Of a stretch of 64,000 nt of DNA, positions 35,108 through 43,475 are shown in pieces. Within the stretch, counting starts at the first letter, position 1. Every line of letters starts with the position of its first letter. The DNA lies in contig NZ_CP022418.1 in NCBI RefSeq assembly GCF_002222635.1, forward strand, positions 124,001 through 188,000. Direction: 5' to 3'. Position numbers and translations under genes: made by a program. The notes beneath the pieces were generated by a model that did not search any database, was not told where the DNA came from, and saw only the letters and a list, made by a program, of their open reading frames with translations. Source of the stretch: Pseudosulfitobacter pseudonitzschiae (GTDB lineage: Bacteria > Pseudomonadota > Alphaproteobacteria > Rhodobacterales > Rhodobacteraceae).

Positions 35108-36007
35108 TCAGGTCGGCATTGGATAGTCATCTGCATTCAACACCCACCCCGGTTTTTCAGAGAAATCGACGCGCGGGGGACAGAAAATATCAACAAGCTG
35201 GTTCTCTGCAGAACCAACAGCCCGCGTCGTGTGAACAACCGGCGGAGGGATGACCAAAGCAGATGGTGACCGCATCGTGACGGTCATATCGTCCCGCCAG
35301 TCCGCCATGTCTGTGGTCCACGGCCAACGTAAATGGTGGCTGAACTCTCCCTTGATCGCCAATGAGCATTGCTCGAAGTCGTCATGGTGATGCGGCGACA
35401 TTTTGGTGGAATCCCGCGGTCCCATAAAGGGGTCCAACACATTGACCATCATCGTTGTGCAGCGGAAAATTCGTCCAAACCGCCCGTCTTGCTGAGGGAC
35501 ATCAAGGCTGTAGTGCCTGACCTTCCAGCCACCAACAGGGTCTGGCCATGCCTCCAGTGCAGGAATATGAGCCCTGGGGACATCATAGCCGCGCGCATTT
35601 GCGCATTGCTCGGCCAGATCTGTGGCTTTTGTTGTGAACAGGCGTGTCACCTGTCCCCCGTCCTTTAATGTAACCGTGCTGTCACCAGCGGGTACAAATG
35701 CAACGGACCAACCCGGCACCTGCGTTGTGGTCCCGTTCCATTCGATTTCGGCCCCGGCGGCGGGAAGAATAACCGCGTATTCATCGGTCTGCTGGCTGCG
35801 CGAAAACTGCGCACCTGCATTTGCCTCTGACCACGCCAGAACAAAGTTATTGCCCCGCAACAGCCACGTCTTACCGTTTGTATCTTCTATCTGTGGACCG
35901 TCTTTATAAAAATAGGCTTCCTGAGGCTCCGCAACCAACCCTGTTTTGGGGCCAGCGGCGCCTTGTTTCGACGCAAGCGCTGCGCGGGGGTCGGATTTAT
36001 CGTACAT
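35108..36007 (-). CDS. Bicupin protein of unknown function
   Basis: A 299-residue soluble protein with two cupin-like halves. The first (about residues 45-135) has a degenerate motif set (QTDEYAVILPAAGAEIEW and VPGWSVAFVPAGDS). The second has a good metal site, SPHHHDDFEQCSLAIKGEF with H-x-H and Glu, and a later His in VIPPPVVHTTRAVG. Cupins of this shape can be dioxygenases, isomerases or decarboxylases. It starts three bases after the aldolase gene ends, so the two are tightly co-expressed within the TRAP-linked catabolic operon. I cannot assign a reaction. Confidence 0.7.
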   Translation of the reverse strand: MYDKSDPRAALASKQGAAGPKTGLVAEPQEAYFYKDGPQIEDTNGKTWLLRGNNFVLAWSEANAGAQFSRSQQTDEYAVILPAAGAEIEWNGTTTQVPGWSVAFVPAGDSTVTLKDGGQVTRLFTTKATDLAEQCANARGYDVPRAHIPALEAWPDPVGGWKVRHYSLDVPQQDGRFGRIFRCTTMMVNVLDPFMGPRDSTKMSPHHHDDFEQCSLAIKGEFSHHLRWPWTTDMADWRDDMTVTMRSPSALVIPPPVVHTTRAVGSAENQLVDIFCPPRVDFSEKPGWVLNADDYPMPT

Positions 36008-36010
36008 CTT

Positions 36011-36802
36011 TCAATTTCCCTTTACTTGAACAACAGAGCGGGAGATCTCTTCGTGCATCTGCAATGCTGCCTTTCTCAAAAAACCCTGATCCGAAGAAAT
36101 CAGAAAAGCGGTTGAGCCTGCCTGTGCTTGCGCGGTTGCGTCCTCTGCTGTGCCGGGCAGAATGGCGACTGTGCGGCCGTTTTTGCCCGCGGCGATATGA
36201 ACGGCTTTTGTTGCAGCCCGAACTTCGGCTCCCGGATCGGCGGAGTTGGCAAATGCCGCGGCAAGATCGCCTCGCCCGATGAACACCCCGTCCAAACCAT
36301 CCACGGCAACGATATCGTCGATATTCTCTATGGCTTCGGGGTCTTCGATCATTGCGATGATCGTCACGCGCTTGTCCTGCGTGGACATATGCTCGGCTTG
36401 GCCTGCTCGTCCGAAATCGCCCGCGCGCGTTGTTGGCGCGAAGCCGCGCTTGCCGCCATGATACCGCCCGGCGGCAACAATCGCGCGCGCCGTTGCTGCA
36501 TCGGTCACATGCGGCACCAGAATCCCGTCCGCACCGCAGTCCAGCACCGATAGAATATTTGCAGGATCGGCGCTTTGTACCCGAACTATTGAAGCAATCC
36601 CGGCGGCCTTGCAGGCCAAGACAATCCGGTCTGTCGTCTCTCGGTTGAAGGGAGAATGCTCTTCGTCGATCACGACGAAATCATATCCGATGCTTCCAAG
36701 GATTTCGGCAGGCATCGTCGCAGGCACCTTCAGGAAGGTTCCATATAGCGTTTCACGCGCCAAAAACTTTGTGCGAAAGTCATGTTGTTCGATTGTTTTC
36801 AC
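36011..36802 (-). CDS. HpcH/HpaI-family class II aldolase
   Basis: A 263-residue TIM-barrel aldolase with a GTG start at 36802. Family motifs are GTFLKVPATMPAEILGSIGY, FVVIDEEHSPFNRET (acidic metal-site residues), GADGILVPHVTDAATAR, IAMIEDPEAIENIDDI and the metal-ligand region VFIGRGDLAAAF. Such enzymes split 4-hydroxy-2-oxo acids to pyruvate plus an aldehyde. It is the first gene of the minus-strand operon, divergent from the iclR-type gene, and so probably acts centrally in the pathway. Confidence 0.9.
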   Translation of the reverse strand: MKTIEQHDFRTKFLARETLYGTFLKVPATMPAEILGSIGYDFVVIDEEHSPFNRETTDRIVLACKAAGIASIVRVQSADPANILSVLDCGADGILVPHVTDAATARAIVAAGRYHGGKRGFAPTTRAGDFGRAGQAEHMSTQDKRVTIIAMIEDPEAIENIDDIVAVDGLDGVFIGRGDLAAAFANSADPGAEVRAATKAVHIAAGKNGRTVAILPGTAEDATAQAQAGSTAFLISSDQGFLRKAALQMHEEISRSVVQVKGN

Positions 36803-36908
36803 TCCCTATTGCGTATCGCCTACCGAAACAGTATCCTTCTTTACAGAACACTGTGCGAGTCAGCACTTAAAGTCAACCCACTCGATTGTCAGAAACAGGT
36901 CATCTCAA
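36803..36908. promoter_or_regulatory. Divergent promoter region, aldolase operon / IclR gene
   Basis: A 106-base AT-rich gap. GAAACAGTATCC and ACAGAACACTGT lie about two helical turns apart near the middle, and similar words (CGTTCTGCAGTACAGA) occur upstream of the DUF6282 gene at about 38724, so they are candidate IclR sites. No clear -10/-35 pair was identified. Confidence 0.35.
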
Positions 36909-37709
36909 ATGCCAAAAATTTCGTCCGAAAAAACCGAAGGAATTCAAAGCGTTGTTTTAGCGCTCTCCATACTTGAAACCTTGGGGAAAGCACGAAACCA
37001 CTTGGGCGTGACCGCTTTGGCCGAGTCTCTGGGTACGACGAAAAGCAGGATTCACCGCCACCTCCAGACATTGGTGCAACAAGGCTACATCGTTCAGTCG
37101 CCGACAACAGAACGCTACCGGCTTGGGTCGCGTCTCATCGAGTTGGGCAACGCGGCGGCATATGCATCGGACATCGCAAGTGTTGCCGCGCAACCGATGC
37201 GCGCGTTGCGCGATGCGTCCGAACAGGCTGTCATCCTTGGCCAGATCGAGGAAGATGGAATACGCATCCTGACAACGCTTGGCGGCAAAATGCCCGTCGA
37301 AGTTGGCGTGCGCGCGGGATCGGTTCTTGGTTTCACAACCTCTGCACAGGGTAAAATGGCGCTGACCTTCATGCCCGAGCAGAACAGAAACCGCATTCTG
37401 TCAAAACCTTTGGTGCGCGAAACGGCCTATTCGATTACAGATATGGACGTGCTGACCCAGCATCTTGAGGAGATCCGTGCCCGTGGTTGGGCTGACGCGC
37501 CGAATGAAGCAGCCATAGGGCTGAATGCTCTGTCCTTCCCCATACTGGGTGCCTCTGGCGAGTTGGTGGGCAGCCTGGCGATCGTCAGCCTGACCCAGTT
37601 CATCGGATCCCCCCCCTCTCAGAAGCAGGTCAGGGCCGTCGGCACAGCAGCGCAGGAGATTTCGAACGCTTTGGGATATATCGGGGATTTGCCGGGCGAA
37701 TGGCGCTGA
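36909..37709 (+). CDS. IclR-family transcriptional regulator
   Basis: A 266-residue regulator. ATG 36909 gives MPKISSEKTEGIQSVVLAL, the normal IclR N terminus; the open frame upstream overlaps the divergent operon. The winged HTH contains LGVTALAESLGTTKSRIHRHL and LVQQGYIVQSPTTERYRLG. The effector domain has GTLGGKMPVEVGVRAGSV-like TLGGKMPVEVGVRAGSV and GWADAPNEAAIGLNALSFPI. It is divergent from the aldolase-TRAP operon and convergent with the DUF6282 gene, and probably controls both in response to the imported acid. Confidence 0.92.
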   Translation: MPKISSEKTEGIQSVVLALSILETLGKARNHLGVTALAESLGTTKSRIHRHLQTLVQQGYIVQSPTTERYRLGSRLIELGNAAAYASDIASVAAQPMRALRDASEQAVILGQIEEDGIRILTTLGGKMPVEVGVRAGSVLGFTTSAQGKMALTFMPEQNRNRILSKPLVRETAYSITDMDVLTQHLEEIRARGWADAPNEAAIGLNALSFPILGASGELVGSLAIVSLTQFIGSPPSQKQVRAVGTAAQEISNALGYIGDLPGEWR

Positions 37710-37766
37710 CCAATCTGCGTCTGGGCAAATTGATCAGCTGAATCCTGCGGTACGGGCCCGGCGCAG

Positions 37767-38687
37767 TTAGTCATCCAGTCCGATGACCGCGCCCGCATTT
37801 GTGGCCACCATCGCGTGAATTTCGGCATCCGAATACCCAAGAGACAAGCATGTCGCCACACCGCGCCTTAAGCCCTCCAAGGGTAACAATGTCCCTACTT
37901 GACCCAAATCTGAACACAGGATCGTCCGCTCGAAACCTACGCAATCAATGAATTCGCGCAGCTCTTCGTTAGAGCGGTTGCGAAATTTCGACCCCTCGAT
38001 GAAAAACCCTAGGGAGTGTTCTACATATGCCCCCAACTTGGCAATTTCCTTGGTATCCTCAAAGGAGGCCCCGACAATGTCCTCGGGATGGGTAAAGATC
38101 AACCGCTCCACTCCACGCCGTTTGGCTTCGGCAAAGACTATTTTGGTTTCAGACACATGGATGTGCCCACTCGCTAATGCCATACCAGTCTTGGCAATCA
38201 CATCGAGAACATCCAACACCTCTGGCCGTAACTTGCCGTCCTGGAACAAGGGAATCGGTGACGCAGGGCGAATTTTCTGGGTCGACGCTGGGTGTTCCCA
38301 ACCAGACGTCTTTTCCCATTCCAGATGGTTCTCCGCTGCCAAAGTCGGCAGCCAGACAATCCGACCATCCATCGCGGCGGTATGTTCAACAGCATAGACA
38401 TTAAACCCGCCAATGACATTGTTCAGCGCAATCCCCGAAAAAATGCGTGTCTTTAACTCTGGATGATGGTCACGGATCAACTGGGCGCACATAACGCCCG
38501 AGTAATCATGATCTTTGGTAACAACAGCAGCAAATCCAGCATCGGAGTAGGTTTTCGCCAAATCCAGATGGTCCACAGCACGTGGCGCGATTGACGGACC
38601 ACTGTGCACGTGGGGATCAACCGCACCCTGTAAAATTTCAGATATCTGAGCGGCCTTTTCACCCTCGCTCACTTCGATTTCTGTCAT
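37767..38687 (-). CDS. DUF6282-family amidohydrolase-like protein
   Basis: A 306-residue protein with a metal-binding HxH near the N terminus (LQGAVDPHVHSGPSIAPRA), a later His in VVTKDHDYSGVMCAQL, His in ASGHIHVSETK, and Asp in TILCSDLGQVG. This is the ligand layout of TIM-barrel amidohydrolases, so a metal-dependent hydrolase or lactonase is likely. The 234 bases upstream carry its own promoter region. It faces the iclR-type gene. Whether it belongs to the TRAP-linked pathway is inferred from closeness only. Confidence 0.75.
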   Translation of the reverse strand: MTEIEVSEGEKAAQISEILQGAVDPHVHSGPSIAPRAVDHLDLAKTYSDAGFAAVVTKDHDYSGVMCAQLIRDHHPELKTRIFSGIALNNVIGGFNVYAVEHTAAMDGRIVWLPTLAAENHLEWEKTSGWEHPASTQKIRPASPIPLFQDGKLRPEVLDVLDVIAKTGMALASGHIHVSETKIVFAEAKRRGVERLIFTHPEDIVGASFEDTKEIAKLGAYVEHSLGFFIEGSKFRNRSNEELREFIDCVGFERTILCSDLGQVGTLLPLEGLRRGVATCLSLGYSDAEIHAMVATNAGAVIGLDD

Positions 38688-38921
38688 CGACTATCCTCCT
38701 GAGTATTTCTTTAGGAACAAGATTTCGTTCTGCAGTACAGACCAGCGTTCTTTTCAGCGAAACGCTTTTAATACCTAATTTTGACGGAACTCTGAGTCAA
38801 GTGTTACGTATCCGATGGGGTGGACGCCCCCCGGCGGCATCAAAATGTGCTAAAGTAGCGGGTGTTGAAACACTGCTAAGAGGAGAGCGTCCATGAACGA
38901 AGCTAACCCGAATAATTCAGT

Positions 38922-39420
38922 GCGCGCCGATGGCGGGTTTCACCAGTGGAGGAAGGATCCACCCAGATAGTTGTCGATAGATCTGGTAGCTGACGAGCGA
39001 TTTCGCTGGGTAACTGGCGGTGTCGAAGCCTCGTGACAAAGGCCGCCAAGGGCAGTTGAGCAATCCAGCGGGCCGTAACGTGAGTGAAGCCTGAGCAGGC
39101 CTCGCAAGTGATGATGCAGATGCCGACCCGCCTGAATTACGTGGAAGGCCGCGTGGATGGGTAAGGTATCGACGTATGCCCCCATCCGATCTGCCGGGGT
39201 AGTGGGCCCGGCACGTTGGAATGGTGGAACAGGTAACGGGGGAGGCCCATTCCGGGCGAGGGGTCGCGGCCCTCAACGTCAGGCTTGGTCTGGCGGTTCG
39301 GTGTGGGATTCGGACGGGGTCAAGCGCCGCGGCTCCACAACCAACATCCCACTGGGCCGATCATGCTGGTTGCCCTGCGGCTGGGTCCGTGACTTTGCAC
39401 CGGCGGCTATCTGCGCATAA
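38922..39420 (+). ncRNA. Probable 5' remnant of a group II intron
   Basis: Begins with GTGCGCG, matching the GUGYG start of group II introns, and is strongly structured. Visible hairpins are GTGGA/TCCAC (38948-38964), GGATGGG/CCCATCC (about 39157-39189), TGCCGGG/CCCGGCA (39195-39216) and GGAATGG/CCATTCC (about 39220-39255). It interrupts a short frame that begins at ATG 38894 after AGAGGAGAG. No reverse transcriptase and no domain V/VI sequence follow before the relaxase gene, so this would be a truncated, inactive copy. The rest of the gene-free stretch (38688-38893 and 39421-39485) shows only a promoter-like upstream region. Exact 3' limit unknown. Confidence 0.45.
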
Positions 39421-39485
39421 CCGACACTGAGGCAATCTGAAGCATTCGACAGGTAGGACTCATGCACTTGACCGTCTCACTCAGC

Positions 39486-40673
39486 TCAACGCTCCCTTAA
39501 CGGTCCGCGCCCCCGCTCGGGCCGTTTTTCGTCATCTGGCCGGTCTTTTCCTTGGCCACGATCAACGGAAGGTTGGCGTTGGATTTCAGAGCGGGCCACA
39601 GAGGCGCTATGCACCATTGCGGCCCGTTCGGTCGCCACATCTGTTAATCGCCCTGAAAACGCCGCCACGGCCCGCCCTAGCGCCCTATCGTCTGGATCAT
39701 GAGATTCCGCCAAAACTGCCGCCGCAGCGCTATATGTTCTCATCACACGATTGCGGCGCTCGACAATCGCACCGTCCCAAGGCTGGCTAGGCAGACGGCC
39801 CCCATTGTCCTGCATGTCGCGCTTCACTTCCCGTTGCTTTGCCTTATCAACATACGGGGTTATGCCGCGCTGACGCATTTTATAGACTGGCGTTTTCGCA
39901 CCCTGTCGAGTTACGCCGCGCGCATGCCGGGGTGTCGATTCTGCCTCAATCCCTCTTTTCCGTAGCTTTTCCGCAAACGTGTCCCGCAAGAGCTGTAAGT
40001 CGGCTTTGCGAAGATTCAGCTTCACACCATCATGCCCAACGGTGCGAACCGTAAAATGAACATGCGGGTGCTTTGTGTCAGTGTGCAAGGCCATCACATA
40101 ATCATGACGTCCGCCAAACTCTTGCTGCGCCAAATCGCGAACCGCGTCCTTTACGGCCGTGGCGTTGGTGTTCCCCGGCATTGAAAAAAATATGCTCGTT
40201 GTGATCCGGGTGCGGTCTGTCGCATCGCCGTTGGCACGATCATCATCATGGCGCTGCATCCAGTCACGGTACAAACCTGCGGTTGCTGCTTTGCCGGTAA
40301 GGATCACGCCGTCGCTGGTCTCAACGTCTAGTTGGCCGTTCCTGCTGATATAGTCGATATGAGCGCTGACCCTGGCTCCCTCAGTACGTCTGTTTACAGT
40401 GATGGTGTTGCCGTTCTTGTCAGTTTTCGCAGGCCGGGAAACCTTAACCATGACCTCGGGCACTTTATTGACAACCCGCGAGAGGCGGGCCTTGTCGGCA
40501 GCGCTGATTGTTGTCCCGCGACTGCCTGTCCCTGCCTCCGCTTTTTCCGCGCCGCCCAAGTCCGACTTCTTACCAGTCGTAAAATACCCTGCTGCCGGAG
40601 AACGAACAGTGCGCGGGCGTCCGGGCTGGGTCCAACAGTCTTGAAAGCCAAACTCGGATTTAAAATCACTCAT
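39486..40673 (-). CDS. MOBP-type relaxase (TraI-like catalytic domain only)
   Basis: A 395-residue relaxase that would nick oriT and lead the strand through the channel. The likely catalytic Tyr is in SAHIDYISRNGQLDVE (motif I), and the metal-binding three-histidine motif is ALHTDTKHPHVHFTVRTVG (motif III), followed by LNLRKADLQLLRDTFAEKL. The C-terminal 110 residues are basic and low-complexity. It lacks the LPD7 domain usual in full-length TraI; a protein with that domain lies at 14372-16171. It overlaps the mobC gene by eight bases. Confidence 0.88.
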   Translation of the reverse strand: MSDFKSEFGFQDCWTQPGRPRTVRSPAAGYFTTGKKSDLGGAEKAEAGTGSRGTTISAADKARLSRVVNKVPEVMVKVSRPAKTDKNGNTITVNRRTEGARVSAHIDYISRNGQLDVETSDGVILTGKAATAGLYRDWMQRHDDDRANGDATDRTRITTSIFFSMPGNTNATAVKDAVRDLAQQEFGGRHDYVMALHTDTKHPHVHFTVRTVGHDGVKLNLRKADLQLLRDTFAEKLRKRGIEAESTPRHARGVTRQGAKTPVYKMRQRGITPYVDKAKQREVKRDMQDNGGRLPSQPWDGAIVERRNRVMRTYSAAAAVLAESHDPDDRALGRAVAAFSGRLTDVATERAAMVHSASVARSEIQRQPSVDRGQGKDRPDDEKRPERGRGPLRER

Positions 40674-41214
40674 GGCTCAGCTCTTCGCCCAACTGAAATT
40701 CCAAACGTCCCGCCGCGTACAATCTCAGCAGCTCCCGAAGGCCATCAACCGTATTGCGCAACTCGTGCAGCTCCTGCCGTTTCGGCGCATAGCGTCCCCC
40801 GGTGAAAACGTCCCGGTTCATAGCGGTGGCTATTTGGTTCAGGTTTGTCGTCGCGCCTCGAAGCTGCCGGAAACCCCAACGGATTGCTTTGCGCTCACCT
40901 TTGACGGGTTGCGGTGCTGCCTGCGTTCGGGCTGTCAGAATGCGCGCAGCCCAAGTTGAGGGTGGGACACCCTGGCTTTTGGCTTCGCGCTCGATCTTCG
41001 CCCTAACATCTTTCCCGACACGCACGGTCAGCTTGCCCTCTCTTTTCGCTTTGGTCTGCCTCGTCTCGGAAACTTCCGCGTCCTCTGAAACCGTTTCAAT
41101 CAATTGCCGAAGAAACTCCGAAGGAGACAAACCGTGCCCTGCAGCGACCGCCTCAAAGCGGGCCTTGCTGGTGGGCGAAATACGGGTTTTGGCGACTTCG
41201 GATTTCTGAGGCAT
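40666..41214 (-). CDS. mobC: MobC-like relaxosome accessory protein
   Basis: A 182-residue DNA-binding protein. I prefer ATG 41214 (MPQKSEVAKTRIS) over ATG 41256, because the longer form would run through the candidate nick site. The N-terminal half has two ribbon-helix-helix-like segments (LSPSEFLRQLIETVSED and GVPPSTWAARILTAR). The C-terminal half is the MobC domain, RGATTNLNQIATAMNRDVF. It would bend and open oriT for the relaxase whose gene it overlaps. Confidence 0.82.
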   Translation of the reverse strand: MPQKSEVAKTRISPTSKARFEAVAAGHGLSPSEFLRQLIETVSEDAEVSETRQTKAKREGKLTVRVGKDVRAKIEREAKSQGVPPSTWAARILTARTQAAPQPVKGERKAIRWGFRQLRGATTNLNQIATAMNRDVFTGGRYAPKRQELHELRNTVDGLRELLRLYAAGRLEFQLGEELSHE

Positions 41215-41357
41215 GACAATTTGTGTCCCATTGCTGGCGCTTAGCCTATCCTGCATTAGAACACTTCACTACCGGATTTGTGCTCCCAGAGCACTTTTGC
41301 ACATCTGTCCCGGACCCCGAGGATAGTTTGCGAAGGTGAAGAGGGGGCTTGCCCGGA
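41215..41357. other. Candidate origin of transfer (oriT)
   Basis: The 143-base gap upstream of mobC holds CCTATCCTGC at 41245-41254, matching the YATCCTGY nick consensus of RP4- and Ti-type relaxases (the family of the relaxase here). A perfect inverted repeat GTGCTC-CCA-GAGCAC follows at 41280-41294, a typical accessory-protein site beside nic. A second, weaker TATCC-like site on the minus strand lies at about 41320. Position next to mobC-relaxase supports the call. Confidence 0.65.
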
Positions 41358-41687
41358 CTATACGGTGCCCAAAAACACAAACGGCGCGTGAGTTTCCCCA
41401 CACGCCGCGCGCAGTCTTGGTCTTAGTCGAAGAGCGTCACGGGAACGACCTTCCGGGGTCAGCCGGAACACGGCGCTAGCGTAGAGATATGAAACACCGC
41501 TCCACATAAAGTAGGTGCCAGCCAAGATGATCGGGGCCAAGAGCTTGGCAACGAGTGGCAGGTTATCGTCGAGCCGCTCGTTGCCCGTTCCCGTGAAGAT
41601 CACAACAAACGCACCAATGGCCGCGCCCAGTGACAGGAACATGAACACGCGCATGATAAACTGAACCCGGCGACGGATCAGTATCAT
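41358..41687 (-). CDS. Small inner-membrane hypothetical protein
   Basis: A 109-residue protein with two membrane helices (FMFLSLGAAIGAFVVIF and LLAPIILAGTYFMWSGVSYL), an Arg-rich N terminus and a basic C-terminal tail (GRSRDALRLRPRLRAA). I do not recognise it. It lies between parB and the candidate oriT on the same strand as the mobilisation genes; a role in transfer or replicon maintenance is possible. Confidence 0.5.
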   Translation of the reverse strand: MILIRRRVQFIMRVFMFLSLGAAIGAFVVIFTGTGNERLDDNLPLVAKLLAPIILAGTYFMWSGVSYLYASAVFRLTPEGRSRDALRLRPRLRAACGETHAPFVFLGTV

Positions 41688-41729
41688 TGTATTTCAGATC
41701 ATAAATCGTAGCACAGCCATAGTTTCACC

Positions 41730-42698
41730 TCACAATTCGGTCACCTCAAACAGCACAATGTCTGTAAGCGCGACCTCTTCAATTCGTTCGCCATTCTCAA
41801 AGCTCACCAGAAGAGCCTTATTCGTTTTCGCCTTACGATCAGTCAGGATGCGGCCTATTTTGTCGCCTTGCTGGCAAAGAATAGCCACCTGACCAGTTGG
41901 CGATTTGCGCGCGCCTTTATCTGTGTCGGCGTCCGCTGCACTGGTCAAGGCCGACAAAACCGGCTCCAAATTGGTCTTGGGCGGTTCAGCAGGCGCATTC
42001 TGCGGCCCCTGCCCCGCCTCAATCGCGTTGCGAAGAGCTGCAACCGTTACGCGGCTTACGTCCTCTGCCGGTGTTGCCTGTATGAAGTCGCGGGCGGCGG
42101 CTTCGTCTTTTTTCCACTGAGCATTCAAATCCGAAAGCGCCAACACCGGCACGTTTTGCTGTGCCAGCTCCTGCAATTCTTCCGGCATCTTCACCACAGC
42201 CGCGAACCTGGAAATAGCCGATTGGCTCCATCCAAGAGATTCCGCGATTTGAGGCCGTGTCATCCCATCCTTTTTCATCTGCTCAACGGCCACCGCGATT
42301 TCCATTGTCGTCAGGTCGGCGCGCTGTACGTTCTCCGTGATCTGGATAGCTCGGAGCTGCGAAGTGGCCTCCTTCACAAATGCCGGGATACTTTTCAACC
42401 CTGCGAGCTTCGCAGCCCGCCAGCGGCGCTCACCCATGATAATAAGGTGCTTCCCGTCATCATTGGCAGGCTGAACTGTAATCGGCTGCAAAATGCCGTG
42501 TATCTTGATGTTGTCGCTTAGGGATCGCAACTTTCCCTGATCGAACGTGCGGCGCGGCTGCTCTGGATCGGATTCGATCAAAGTCAGCTTGATTTCGGCC
42601 TGCCCGTCACCTGCAACAGGTTTCTTCTTGTTGTTGATGCTGTCGAGCTTTCCCGCCGCCGCCAGTTTATCCAGCGTACTTGTTAGATTCCTTGCCAT
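41730..42698 (-). CDS. parB: ParB/KorB-type partition and repressor protein
   Basis: A 322-residue centromere-binding protein. The ParB N-terminal domain has LITVQ-like ILQPITVQPANDDGKHLI and the box GERRWRAAKLAGLKSIPAF. The HTH is MTRPQIAESLGWSQSAISRF. The C-terminal 55 residues (GRILTDRKAKTNKALLVSF) match the SH3-like KorB C-terminal domain of IncP plasmids, so it may also repress transfer or maintenance promoters. It follows parA with one base between. Confidence 0.9.
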   Translation of the reverse strand: MARNLTSTLDKLAAAGKLDSINNKKKPVAGDGQAEIKLTLIESDPEQPRRTFDQGKLRSLSDNIKIHGILQPITVQPANDDGKHLIIMGERRWRAAKLAGLKSIPAFVKEATSQLRAIQITENVQRADLTTMEIAVAVEQMKKDGMTRPQIAESLGWSQSAISRFAAVVKMPEELQELAQQNVPVLALSDLNAQWKKDEAAARDFIQATPAEDVSRVTVAALRNAIEAGQGPQNAPAEPPKTNLEPVLSALTSAADADTDKGARKSPTGQVAILCQQGDKIGRILTDRKAKTNKALLVSFENGERIEEVALTDIVLFEVTEL

Positions 42699-42699
42699 A

Positions 42700-43440
42700 T
42701 CATGCGCCTCCGTTCACCTTGCCATAGAGCCAGTCAAAGAACGCCCCGAACTCTTCTTGCGCGCCCTTGCCGCTCTTCGTCTTTATCTCTGAAAGAGGCA
42801 CACCATCCTCCTGCGCCACCACATAGGCCACACGGTTGCGAATTTGATGGCGGATCACAACTTGCTCGAACTCTGCCGCCACTGCGGCCAAAGCGTCACG
42901 CTCCACCTGCTTTACCGCATCGAAGCGCGACGGCAGGAAACCCAGAAGTTGCAGATCATCATTGACGGCCTGAGCTGCGATAAACGCCTCAAGGGCCATT
43001 TCAATTCCATCCAGAGAGTATTTTTTCAGCTCAATAGGAACCAGAAGGTAATCAGCTCCCAGAAGTGCGCCGTACACCACATCACCAAAGCTCGGCGGCG
43101 TGTCGATAACGCAGAAGTCGGCACCATTGCTATTGCTAAGCGCGCTGCTCACATTGACCATCACGTCATCGGTGTTTTGCGCCTGCAAATCCTTATGGCC
43201 CGCGATTACGTTGATTTCGCCCGCGCCCAGACCGGCTTTGAATGGCTTGGCATCCAACACCATGTCCAGCGCATCACCAATCACCAGGCAATGTTCAAAC
43301 GAGCTGGTAAGATTCCGCTGACTGTCCAAGTCAACAGCGATGACCGAATGCCCCCTGCCCGCAAGTGAAAATACAATCTGGCTTGCAATCGTGGTCTTGC
43401 CGACGCCGCCCTTGTTATTTGCTACTACTATTTTTTTCAT
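42700..43440 (-). CDS. parA: ParA-family partition ATPase
   Basis: A 246-residue Walker-type ATPase. ATG 43440 gives MKKIVVANNKGGVGKTTIA, with the deviant Walker A KGGVGKTT. The Asp motif is FCVIDTPPSFGDVVYGAL, followed by ADYLLVPIELKKYSLDGIE. It has no N-terminal HTH, so it is a short ParA/IncC-type protein. It partners the adjacent KorB-type ParB in replicon segregation. Confidence 0.92.
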   Translation of the reverse strand: MKKIVVANNKGGVGKTTIASQIVFSLAGRGHSVIAVDLDSQRNLTSSFEHCLVIGDALDMVLDAKPFKAGLGAGEINVIAGHKDLQAQNTDDVMVNVSSALSNSNGADFCVIDTPPSFGDVVYGALLGADYLLVPIELKKYSLDGIEMALEAFIAAQAVNDDLQLLGFLPSRFDAVKQVERDALAAVAAEFEQVVIRHQIRNRVAYVVAQEDGVPLSEIKTKSGKGAQEEFGAFFDWLYGKVNGGA

Positions 43441-43475
43441 TGTCCTGCTCTCCTGCATCAGCGGAGTTTATCCGG

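Noticed and set aside
39279-39467. Minus-strand 62-codon frame upstream of the relaxase stop
   Set aside because: It overlaps the structured intron-like RNA, is rich in Pro/Ser/Arg and has no ribosome site.
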